A stretch of 64,000 nucleotides of DNA from Cheilinus undulatus (lineage: Eukaryota > Chordata > Actinopteri > Labriformes > Labridae). Made by a program: the position numbers and the translations under genes. Below the pieces are notes generated by a model that saw nothing but the letters and a program-made list of their open reading frames with translations, had not been told where the DNA came from and ran no database searches. Below, piece after piece: positions 1-12,100 of this stretch (its first letter is position 1; the number at the start of each line of letters is the position of its first letter). The DNA is taken from the NCBI RefSeq assembly GCF_018320785.1, contig NC_054865.1:12373579-12437578 (forward strand). Direction: 5' to 3'.

Positions 1-779
1 GCAGAGAAGCATGTGAATTTTGATCCATTTAAGAAGAAAGTCCCCCTAGATACTGTCTGCAATCATATCATCTTATAAAGAACTACACATACACGTGGAG
101 AGATTGAAATAAGTAATAAAAACGCCATGCTAGACAGTGCTTACGATGTTTAAATGGACATGTAGCTACATGTCTGTCTTTGACTCAGTAACCTGATGAT
201 AATTATAGCTTCAATAAACTTAAGTCGCAGTAAGGCACCCTAAGTGAAATCAAAATGACTCAGTATGTATCATGTCCAAAACATTTAAGTCTGCCAACAG
301 TTTTGCCTCAACAAAAGTAAGTCGTTGGAAAGTGTTGGAAATGTTTTTGACGTTAGCTAAGTTACTAGCCTGCATCTGCTAATGTTATTCTAACGTTTGA
401 AAGACCTACCCGTATCATGGCTAATCTTTGCCCCAAAACTTAACACCTCCACTAGATGATGGCCTCTGAGGTTGTGGTGTACATCGACAGCTCGAAAAGC
501 TCTTTCAATAAGTAGTTACAATTTATAGCAAACGTTAATCCAGCTTGCTAACTTTATCCTCCAAGCTATGTAGCTACATGCTAACTCAGCTAGCACTGAC
601 TGCATCTTGACTCTCCGCTTGATGAATTAACTCAGTCCAGCAAGTCAAACCTTATTAAATATTACTCGTAAGTGCTTACTAGATTTACAGCTGCATGAAG
701 ATTCCACCTGAAGCCTCGCAACCTCGACAAAATCCTGTAAAGTTACATTTTATTCCATTTGGCGACGGGACAGAGATAT
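1..779. other. Left edge, no gene recognised
   Basis: I find no exon that I can support here. The stretch has many GCTAGC/GCTAAC-like words, which in fish are common around gene 5' ends, and it leads into the CpG-containing block near 0.8 kb. It may be the first intron or 5' flank of a gene lying to the left. This is inference from composition only. Confidence 0.3.
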
Positions 780-799
780 GCATTTGGTCACGTTTGTCA

Positions 800-860
800 A
801 CAGACAACTGGGAGGGCTCTGCGCATGCGCAATTCCGTCATGTTGACAAGTCCCGGAGGA
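800..860. promoter_or_regulatory. Probable promoter with NRF1 palindrome
   Basis: A perfect 12-base palindrome TGCGCATGCGCA lies at 820-831 and matches the classic NRF1 site. It sits in a small island of CpG (GCGACGGGAC before it, CCCGGAGG after it) in otherwise AT-rich DNA. NRF1 palindromes usually mark TATA-less, often bidirectional, housekeeping promoters. I could not assign a first exon in either direction. The 63-codon frame across this block does not look conserved. Confidence 0.45.
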
Positions 861-1780
861 AAACCATAATAATGCGTTCTTTTTAAAATTGAAATAGTTA
901 AATATTTAACAGTTACGAAAGTGCAGTTACCTTGTGCTCTTTGTATAAGCTATTCTTTAAAAGAGGCCTGTGTTGCCCGATCAAGGAGGAAACAAACATC
1001 AAGACAAGCACTGCTCATCATTTCCGTTTTTGTGCGCTGAATTAAATCAATGAATCATTTTTGAGATTTGAAATAAATTAACATACTTTTATCATCGATT
1101 CGAGAGTGGCAATGAAGTCATAATTTTTGCATATTATTTAGTGATATATTAGGAATGTAATGCACAGAGATAAATGTTACCATATACTAGATAGATAAAT
1201 ATATAGGCCTAATATAGAATTTCTTTTTGTGTAGCCGTCCGTTTCTGAGTTTTTTTCTTTCAGTTAACTATCACAGGTTCAGTGTCACTTTAGAAGTGAT
1301 TTTAGATTTTACGGATCACTTTTAAAGCCTATATGGATGTTACTCCAGGTTACATTTCTTATGAGCCAACGCACAGCCTCAGATCCTAGAGCAGGGCCCC
1401 CCCAAAGTCAAGATTCAAGACTGGGCATTTACTGTAAGGGGCCCTCGACTTTGAAGGAATCTGCCTGTAAAGCCTGAGATGCAGCGGCATCTTTTCAATC
1501 ACTTCATAAAAACTCCCTATTACGGACTTGCTTTAATGTGATGTGATCTTTAATACTGTAAGTTATTTTATACATGTCTTTCTCTTATCCTTCATTCATT
1601 CTGCTGTTCTTACTCTATCCATTTCCCATCTTTTTAAAGCCCTGTTCTTAACAGGTTTAGATTTTTTTTTTCAAATTTAATTGCTTGGGTTTCAATCTTT
1701 TATTGATCTGTTTTTAATTCTTTTATCTTTGTTATACATTGATGTGATTCATCCTCTTATATGCATGTATATTCATTGGA

Positions 1781-2393
1781 GCTGTCAAGATTAATCACAT
1801 TAATGATGATTAATCATGGCCCACAATTAGTATGCTAATTGTTCAAAATCATGATTCATGATCATGATTCATGATTAATCTCGTGCTTTGTTGGGCATTT
1901 TAGCACACTTTGGTTAGGCCATGTCAGTGTCTCCCTGTGGAAACAATGATTTAAGTCCACTACTGCTCCTGAATGTCTTATTCATTTGAAAACTCACAGA
2001 CAGGGTGCCATTATATTAAGCTAATATTGTAGGTCATAAGCAGAGAATAAGGTCCTGGATGCACTGATCAGTTTCCAGCCTCAATGCATAAAAATAATCT
2101 TGACCCCGTGTTCTCAAACATTTACCTCTTATCCGTCTTCTTGTTTCCTTTTCAATCCATAACAAGTTCTGTTTTCCATGGTTAAGGTTATGGCATAATC
2201 TCTGACCTACCTATAAAAGCAGGTCTGTATCCAAAAAAAAGAAGTCAATAAGCATTCATTTAAAACAGGGGAGCAACCCAAAAGGACACAAGCTTTTTAA
2301 AATGTAAAATAGAGGAATTTTAGAAAACAGTTAAAAAGAATGCAATTTATTGCGATTATGTACAAAAGTATTTTTAGTCTTTAGACAGCCCTT
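1781..2393. repeat. Dispersed repeat with GATTAAT words, ends like GCTGTC/GACAGC
   Basis: The left end reads GAGCTGTCAAGATTAATC and the right end has a GCGATTATG core followed by TTTAGACAGCCC, so the two ends are loosely inverted. The left part is dense in GATTAAT and CATGATTCATGA words. A related partial copy seems to start near 2848 (GGGCTGTCAAAT). It resembles non-autonomous DNA transposons common in fish. No target-site duplication was found, so the borders are approximate. Confidence 0.4.
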
Positions 2394-4779
2394 TATACAT
2401 TTTGTTTATTATTTATCACATTTTCCATAAAATCACATCATACTGTCTTTTGTTTCTTTGTTTAATTTATTTTTAATTTTCTATGATCTCCTACTTTACC
2501 TGTCTTTTAAGATCTCCCTGTTGTGTCACTTCTATTTCTTATTTGTGTAATATTTTGCTGACTTTATTGACAGTCCCATTTTGTTCGTGTGGTCAGGTTT
2601 GAGTTTTCAGTATCTTCTGTGTTTGGTTTGATTGTTGGTGTTTAAAACATTATTCCCCAAGTTCCTGTATTTTTCGATTAAAACACTTTGTAAACATCTG
2701 TTTTCTAAGGCGCTGTCTATATAAAGATGTGATAATGATGAAGATTGCTATTACTGTTAATCAAGTAAAATTTGGGATAGTATCTCACACTACTCCACTG
2801 CATTTTACATAGCATCAGTTTCTGATTTTTAAGAAAAGGGCTGTCAAATAGTTCACACTTTTATTCACAGTTAATCCCAGAATTTCTGTTGGTGATTGTA
2901 ATTAATTTCACCTTTTTGTCAAATTTTGAAATTCCTCTACTTTGCATTTAAGAGTTTTTGTTTCATTTATGGATTTTTGTCAAGGACTAGAGATAACTGA
3001 CTCCCTGTATGGCTAGGATTCCCTGTAATTTACTAGGCCAAAATAAAGAAATATCCTGTGCATAATCATGCAACTGGTACAGAAAATCATAACCTAATTT
3101 CCAAAAAATTACTTGTTAAAACACCAGAAAACAAGTAAAAGAAAAAAAAAGATTAGAAAACTATAATTGCCACAATATAATGAGAGTAAGGCTTAGAGAT
3201 TGAGGGTTAGAGTAAAAAAAAACACACCTAATTACCAGAGAATTGCCACAATATTACCAGAAATTACTTTATAATTAATAAATTATTTCTAGGTTAATAC
3301 TTTCTTAATATTACTTGATCACATCACACTGTCTGCTGGGAGATGCTGCAATGTAAATCTAAATCTAAAGTGTGCTAAAAGGACAATGAAACTTGATTTA
3401 TCAGGACTCATGTATTCACTGATTATGGATTTTAATTCATCAGTGAAGGCAGATTTGACACAAAAGGCAAACACAATGCAAACAGGTCCTCCAGGCCCTC
3501 AGAGACGCTGGATTTAGCTCTTCCTACTAATCTTAGCCTTTAAAACTCTTTGCCTAATGGCATGATATCCAGCCGCTGTGCAAACATCTGCCTCCACCTC
3601 ACAGTCACCATACCACCATACCTGAACCCATGACTGCAGGACAGAGACAAGCTGTGAGCACAACAATTACAGCAAACACTTTATGGTATGTTCTTAAGTC
3701 TCCTTAAAGTCATTTTCACATATTTTCAATAGAAATAATAAAGCCAATGGTTTGTGAGACACAGAGAATGAAAATTTCACTTTAAAGTTTAAGAAGCAAT
3801 CACTGCAGTGGCTCAAAGAGTGTAAAGACATGTGTTTATGTGGTTCTAATTCTGTCCGTGTAAAACTGGATGTCACACTGTTAGGTAAAGAGCCTAAGAA
3901 GCTAAAAATAGTCTATCTAAATCCAAACAGTGAACGCTCCAATGAGGTCTTTGGAACTTTACTAGAGAGCTGTGCTGGCATTTCCAAGTATGCTCGTCTG
4001 TATCTAATTATGTGGTAGATCCAGGAGTGAATTTAATTCAGGTTAGCAGATGGCTTTTAGGAAAAACAGCATGCTAAGATTTTACTTTAACAAAAAATGG
4101 CCCAGACATTAATCATCACTGGATGTTGTTTCTTTTATTGACAGCAGACAGTAAAGTTTATTGGCAATAATGACCAAAATCCTTTATTAACTTAATTCCC
4201 TTTATCTCCATGCTCCAATTACCATCCATCCTCTGCTGTTACCTGCAGGCAGCTTGTTTATCATTCACCCACCTTACCTTCTAAACAACACATGGACATT
4301 TATTCTGGGTTTTCAACCAGGCACATTGTGATTAAACAGTATAAATATCATTTAAATACATTCAAGCTGTGGTTTACAGCATGTGCTTGGACTAATCTGT
4401 GTATTGACATCAAACATATTTCTTAAAAATGATCAGCATTTGGATCTTTTTGCCCTTTTCACACATGCAGCCTTTCTTCTTTTAAATTTGCATTTAAAGA
4501 TATTGTATAACCACATGCAGGCTACCAAAAATTCCTGGCATGTTTTACCCTCACAGTAGGAAGTTATCCTGCAGTTTGCCACCTATTTAAAATCTTAACA
4601 GGACTATCTGAAGTTGATATGCACTTAGAATAATTTTTGATATTTTTAAAAATGTTTTTGAAAAGAAAACCTATAAATTAAGGAGAAAAGAGAAGAACCC
4701 AACTAAACCTTTAAATTATACTTTCAATTTTTCAGCTTTTTCTTTTTAATGCAAACTTTTGACTTGAAATAAGAGGAGT
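2394..4779. other. Non-coding stretch, no gene seen
   Basis: AT-rich DNA with short frames only. None has a recognisable domain or convincing splice context. Apart from the partial repeat near 2848 I see nothing I can name. Confidence 0.4.
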
Positions 4780-5255
4780 CATTCAGAATTAATTCATTTA
4801 AGTTTAAAGGCAGCAACACATCTCAAAAAAGTAAGGACTGCCATGTTTACCATTGTGTAGCATCCCCTCTTCTTTTAACAAGTGGGAAACGAGGAGGTCA
4901 GTTGCCAGAGTTTTGGGAGAGGAATGTTGTCCCATTCTTGTCTCATGTGGGATTCTAGTCCTGGGTCTTCTTTGTGGGATTTTTCATTCAAATTTTTTCT
5001 ATTAGTGAAATGTCAGAATTTGCTCCACAATTACTCATAGATTGGTGAGCCTCTGCCCACCTTCGCTTCTTAATGACTCTGCCTCTCTAAAACGCTCCTT
5101 TTATACCCAGTCGTGTTTCTGACCTAATTTGGTGTAAAATGCTCCACCAGCTGTTTTTCATTAGTACCATTTACTTTCCAGCCTTTTGTTGCCCTGTCCC
5201 TACTTTTTTGAGATGTGTTGCTGCCATCAAATTTAAAATGAGCTAATATTTTTCA
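4780..5255. mobile_element. Non-autonomous Tc1/mariner-type element
   Basis: A strong terminal inverted repeat is visible. GGCAGCAACACATCTCAAA at 4809 is matched by its reverse complement ending at 5225, about 25 bases without a mismatch. Weaker inverted similarity continues outward on both sides to about 4780 and 5255. The inside resembles the end regions of a fish Tc1/mariner family whose transposase has been lost here. I assign the family from recollection of such ends, not from a search. There is no coding capacity. Confidence 0.6.
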
Positions 5256-6165
5256 TGAAATAGTAAAATGTGTCAGTTTTTTTGGGAATTAGGTTGCATG
5301 TTACCTGCAAGTCTGTGGTTGACTGCCCACAGACCTTCATTCGGCTGTTAGGCTTCATGTTAAGGCTTTGCCCCTTCTTAACCAAAGAAATGTAGGCTCT
5401 GATGGTTATTCGAGGATTTATAGTAGAATGTATCAATTATCTACTTAGACTTACAATGTAAGGGAATTTACATAGACGTAGGGAGTTTGTATTTATTTGA
5501 CATTTTGCCTGCACTGATAATAAGTACCAGTAATCTAGAAAATTGAGGATGCAACCTATCCTGATGAATCCTGATATCAAATTAAATCGAATCGTTTGCA
5601 TGATAACCATTGAATTGTGAGACCAGTCACGATGCACAGTTCTGCTTTATGCTTACATTTCTTTGAATGAGATATTCATGAAAGAAAATTAGAGCAATAC
5701 CCTCTCTTTGTTTTAAGTTTTTGCTGTGTTTGATGATGGATTTATCCAGATAAATCTGTCTAATTTGCAGAAGTGTTGATCCACAGATAAACTGATGAGA
5801 ACTGCTTGGCTGTAGAAGTTTAGGGTCATATCACAGTCAGGTTTAGTCTCCATTCAGAGGTTCCAGGATGTGAAATAAAGAACATTAGAGGAGTGAGGTT
5901 ATTACGCTCTTTCATTAAGAAAATGAAACCACAGTGAAAGATTAAGATGCCCTATAAAAAAAACATCCCTTGAGATTACACTTAATCTGAACTCTCTCAG
6001 ATTATAAAAACCCACAAGGACAAATGACCTTGAATAGCAAAAACCTCCAAACATGAGTAAAAAATTTAAGTGTTCTCCTGGGTAAAAAAGGTACTTAGAA
6101 AATACTAAGGCCAGTTATCACTGTCTCTTTATGTCCAGTCATTCATAATGACTGCACATTTAAAG
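5256..6165. other. 3' flank of the first GCAP-family gene
   Basis: No gene of its own is seen. A TTTATT (AATAAA on the minus strand) at 5494-5499 is a possible polyadenylation signal for the gene ending at 6166. That would give a 3' UTR of about 0.67 kb. This is weak evidence because the stretch is AT-rich. Confidence 0.3.
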
Positions 6166-9100
6166 TCAGGTTTTCTCATGCTTCTGATTGAACCAATCAC
6201 AAGGCCCGATGTCCAGTCTGAGCTGCTCCAGCACCCACGGGTCCTTCTCAGCACCCTCGACAAATTCCTCTAAAGAAATCTCACCTGAAACAGAAAGACA
6301 CACAATCAGAAGGAAGGACACGGTCATACCGTTAATGTAGGCATATCTTATTAACTCAGAATGGATCTTACTGTCTCCGTTCTTGTCCAACAGCTCAAAT
6401 ATTCTGTCACAAACTTCATCAACATTTATGTCACTGACACTCGGGTTGTTGTGTTGCTTTATCTTGTGGATTATCTGAGAAGATGGGAGAAAAAAAAACA
6501 TAAAATTTGAGCCTTTTTACCTTCAGATGAGTCCATAAATTTCTGTAAATGTCAAAGAACACAACACTCATCTGGAGTCTACTTGTATGTAAGTACATAA
6601 TGTCATGATTGCATTTTTTCAATCTATTTTGTTTTCTAATGCACAATATTTTTAGTAACATTTACTGAACAAAGACACTCATATGCCAAATGATTTAATG
6701 CATGTCTCTCCCCTCTTTCTCACCCCTGTTAATGACTCAATCCACCATCCTCGAATAAAGGCATATTTATAAAAATGGTCCTCAAAGGAAGCAGATGCAA
6801 AGAAAACAAAGTGTGGCATAGAACTGATCCCAAATGCACGAAAAAACGAAGTCCTCCCTGTGAGATGTTATTGGAATCACTTTAGGACAGTACCTCTAAT
6901 TTTAACACATGCTTCAAGAAGGCGGCCCAAAAATCTAAAAGCAACAGTGCAGTTGAGTTTCTAGAATACAATCAAAAGAAGAAGATTGAAAACTCTTAAA
7001 AGTGCAGTTTTCTTTAATGTGGTGAGATTTAAAACCAGACAAAAACTTCTTGCTAATATATCCTTAGTTTTAGTCTTTAAGCATGCTGACGGACACATTT
7101 GTCATGATTTGTCTCAGGCTTGGTGATAAACATTATAGATGAGCTGTTTACTGTAGAACAATATTTACAATATGAACAAGATTCTTCACCATTCTTGTGA
7201 GAACCTGTGCGAACACTGACGTATGGACTTATGCAGGAGTGGCATAAAGTTTGTGTGCACAAAAATTTAGTGAATAGTGTTTGCATGTTTTACAACGTAT
7301 CTCCAATTATCGTATCGACTTTAACCTTTAGCATTAGAGTTAATATGTTGGACCACCCAGAACGTTCCAGCCACCCAAGCCCTGGGATAAAATGGCCTGA
7401 TTTGATTGGTCAAGACTTCACATAATGGTAATTGTAGGTCTTGAGTTGTTTTCAAAGAGCAGTCTATTTTAATGTAGTTGTAAATTGAATGATGTTGAGT
7501 GTTTCTGGTCTTTGGTCTTGTCTCTGACAAGAGTATTTTATTACTAAAAAAAAAACAAAACAAAAAACTAAAACAACACAAAAACTCAGCAAAAAAAAAA
7601 AAAACCCAAAAAAACAAAAACAAACAAACAAACAAAAAAAAAAAACAAACAAAACAAAAATAAAGCATTTCTGCATAAGTAAAAAAAAATGAACATAACT
7701 TATAAAAAGAGTAAAAACTAAAATGAAATATCTACTCTACTCTAATATCTCACTCTATTTGTGAAACCTTGCCGATGTCAAAGACAGTTTGAATGTTGTG
7801 GAAATTCCTGAGCTGAATCTACTCCAGGAAAAATAAAATTAGATGGCTAAAAACAAATAAGGCTCCTGGTAAGCAGTATGCTAAATCCCACACCAGTGCC
7901 AGCAGCATCGCACGGAGGAAGCACGGGGTCATAAGGCCAAGCAGCAGTTCACAATAAACGAGCCTGGAACAGACTCAGTGAGCTTCTCTAGAGTACAAAA
8001 GATGCACCAAGGCTTTCCACCTTCCTCTTAACTTATTTTGTTGAAGCAAAGGTGATTCAAGAATAAAAAAATGGATAAACAGAAACTGAGTTTAATACAA
8101 ATTTTAGAGTTTCAATCATTTTTCAAATGAATGTCCATGCTACAGATTAATAAAAAAGATTATGCTGACTGGTTAATGGACACATGCCATGCTCTGGGAC
8201 TTGCACATCACATGCATCTGCAACTGTGTAATACTAGTGTACCAGTGAGTGCTTTTATATTGTGTTAAAGCTTTGCAGGGGCACAAGAGGCATAGTGTTA
8301 CACAATGGGAGCTTCACATCCGCACGATCATAGTTACACAATAACACAAAGGGCAATTTCACCATGTTTTTCACCCTCAAGATGGCAAAATTAACCTTTT
8401 CTCTCTTAAAATCAGGTTTGATACACAAACGTGTGGCTTGAACAGGAGCATATTATTGTTTCATGCTCAGGTAGTTTGTTGTAAGTCTACCTTGGATGGT
8501 TGTGATACTGATCTGGGCTTTATGGAAGAGTGGCTAGATGGAAGCCTCTTCTCATTGCAGAACACACAGAAGTCTGCTTTGAGTTTGCAAAAATGAAAAA
8601 TGAAAGCCAAGCAGGCTTTAATGCATTTTTCCACAGAGGAGGGGGCTTGCATGTAGCCACTCTCCCTTACAGCCCATATCGGTGGAGGGCAGCAGTGATG
8701 GTTGTCCTTCTGCAGAGGTGGAAAGGTACATGACTGTTGTATTCAGGTAAAAGTACAAGTAAAAGTAAAGTCTTGTTAAAATTTACTTAAGTAAAAACAA
8801 AAGTTCTATTCTATAAATCTGCTCAAATAAAAGTAAGAAGTGTTTAATCTAAAGTTTACTTTAAGTTCTGAGTGCTAAGGAGCTACTGAGGAAATTTACA
8901 ATAAAATATGATCTTTCCTTATAGGCAAGAACAACAAAAGAATAGATCTCCAACCAGGTTGTTCAGGTAAAGCCACGCCTCTATAATAAAGTACAACACA
9001 CAGCAAATTTAAAAGTGATAATTAAGGACACATAGACTTAAATTTAACATTTAAAAAGTGTCTATATTGGTCCCTACTATCTATAAACTACACTTCTGAA

Positions 9101-12100
9101 AGTGTTACATTTTTTCCAATATGTCAGAGCTGCAGTGAGTTTGTGGTAAGGTTGGTATCCTCAGGAAAAACAAAGCAGAGTGTCAACCTCAAGGCAATGC
9201 AGTCGATGAAGAATACACATGATGTGTCACAGGTGTGAACCCCACCTCAGTGGATAACTTCACTCATGGTGCAAATGTGTCGACACAAACAACATAGGTG
9301 GCTGCATATATGGCTTGACCCCAGAAAAAATTAACAAAAGGTTTCTCAGTGGTTTACAGCAGTATCAGATGTGCTTAAAAACATACTAAAAGTTTACCAA
9401 AGTTTGACTCCAGAAAAGGCCCCATTTTCAAAATGGCTACCGTCAGGTCCTTAAAATGACCATTACTCCTTTGTATTCCTCCTAAACCAGGAATATTGGT
9501 GCTTGATACATGTTTTGGCCATGTAATATTCTAATTAGCACATTTGCATGATAGATAAGTCATTACAAGTAGAATTATATATTAAAGCAATTGGTTACAA
9601 GCATATTTATGCGAAAAATAAGTACAGTTTCCCTTAAGTAGTTGTATATTTCACCTTTCTCATATCATTTTGCCAAGTGTTGGTGGTTTTTGTGGTTCAT
9701 AACAATTCTTTTGATTCCAAAAAAGAATACATTCATTAGAACTGTGTGGCACTGTACACCGCTTTCCTCATTATTATGCAAATGACATTGTTCTCTTATT
9801 TTCCTCAATATCAATGCAAATGACAGAATATTTTTCAAGTCATCAACCATTAGAGCATAATTCAAATGTTTTTGAACAAACTTCAGATAACCTTTTTTTT
9901 TTTTTAATTAAACCTCAAAATGCACTGTTCCACATTATGAAGCAGGCCACAGGTTTCAGCAATATGGGAAAGTAAAAGGACCTCTGCTGCTTAAAAGTGT
10001 CAAATAGTGTAATGCCTTGGACAAGGGAAGAAAATGTGAGATAGTTCATGAAAAATTAATCGTGATCATCATACTGTGAAGAAATTTGTGGCTGATTCAG
10101 AGCACAAACGAGTTAACAAACGAGGCATAATGAGGAAGGTTTCTGCCAGACAAATTCATCAGATTAAGAGAGCAGATGCTAAAATGTCATTACAAAACAG
10201 CAAACAAGTTTTTGAAGCTGCTGGTGCCTCTGGAGTCCCACCAACCTCAAGGTGTAGGATCCTCCAGAGGCTTGCAGTCGTGTATAAACCTACTATTCAG
10301 CCTCCCCTAACCAATGCTCACAAGCAGAAACGGTTGCAGTGGGCCCAGAAATACATGAAGACTCATTTTCAAACAGTCTTGTTTACTGATGAGAGCCGTG
10401 CAACCCTGGATGGTCCAGATGGAGGAGTAGTGGATGGTTGGTAGATGGCCACCATGTCCCAACAAGGATGTGACGTTAACAAGGAGGTGGCGGAGTCATG
10501 TTCCAGGCCAGATTCGTGAGGAGAGAGCCAATAGGCCCCTTTAGGGTCCCTGAAGGTGTGAAAATGATCTCGGAAAAGTATGTAGAGTTTCTGACTGACC
10601 ATTTTCTTCCATGGTACAAAAAGAAGAGCAGTGCCTTCTGCAAATTTTCTTCATGCATGGCAATGCTTCATCTTATGCTGCAAGGAATACCTCTGTGTCA
10701 TTGGCTGCTATGGGCATAAAAGGAGAGAAACTCGTGGTGTGGCCCCCATCCTCCCCTGACCTCAACCTTATTGAGAACCTTTGGAGCATCCTCAAGCTAA
10801 AGATCTATGAGGGTGGGAGGCAGTTCACATCAAAACAGCAGCTCTGGGAGGATATTCTGACATCCTGCAAAGAAATTCAAGCAGAAACTCTCCAAAAACT
10901 CACAAGTTCAATGGATGGAAGAATACTGAAGTTGATATCCTATGACCTCCTAATGCTGCAAATTCAAAAAAATGGCCATTTTCAGTTCTTTACAACCTAT
11001 AAAATGTTTTAAAACTCTGTCATGCTTAATAATGTGGAACAGTGATTTTTGAGGTTTTTATTTTTTAAGAAAATAACGGTTATCATTATGAAGTTTGTTC
11101 AAAAACATTTGAATTATGCTCTATACACTGACTGTCATTTGCATTGATATTTAGGAAAATAAGAGAAAAATGTCATTTGCTTAATAATGTGGAAAGCGGT
11201 GTAGCATAATGCCACCATTATACTCAAAAACATCTATAGAGGATGCATTACATATGTGACAACTTATTCAAATTGAAATGAGTGACCATTTTAGAGGGTT
11301 CACACACAGGCCTCTGTTCTGGCTAATTCAAACTTATTTAAGATCAAAAGTTATACAACTCCAATTTAAGTTACTTTTGAGTGCAATAACTTTTCCAATG
11401 AATGTCAAGTCTGTGTTTTAGCAAAAAAAGAAGGGTATGTGACCAAAACACATACTGAGTAGGAGTTACATGACATGGCTAAACCATTTACATCTCTGGT
11501 TCTCTCCAAACAAAGATTAAAACCTTACATTAATCTCACAAAATCATATATTCCATAAGAATGTAATCATGTCAGTGCAATTCAGACAAGTCCAATGGAT
11601 TCATGGACCTGGAAAACATGGGGTTAGACACCAAGATTGACTAGGTCAAATAATGAAGGAGTTAGGTTATTTTAAGGGTTCCAGCATCAAGCAATTTTAA
11701 GGCTTCCTGCCCATCTTGGACACCATCTTGAAAATTACACCTTTCAAGTGGTCAAACTTTGGTAAACTTTTAGTATGTTATTAAGGACACCTAATACTAC
11801 AAAAAAACAGCTGAGAAACCTTTTGTTAGAATTTTGTCTGGGTTAGGTGTTTTTTTTTTTAATATATGCAGTCGCCTAACAACAATCCAATGAAAGATGA
11901 CCAAAAGAAATTCAGCAGGGATTACTGTAGAAAAGGCAACATCTTAACACAACTAAACACATGTGGAGCAGAGCGAAACACTCTACCAAAAGGCATGATG
12001 AGTGACTCTGCCAACACAAACCACCTCTGATTAAAACCTACGTAAGTAGAAGTAAAAGTACTGATTACAAAACCTACTCAAAATAGTACAAGTACACAGA

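Noticed and set aside
695-886. 63-codon plus-strand frame over the NRF1 block
   Set aside because: No domain, no splice context, and its codons overlap promoter-like DNA.
7321-7676. Phe/Leu-rich minus-strand frames resembling membrane proteins
   Set aside because: They are translations of the A-rich low-complexity tract.
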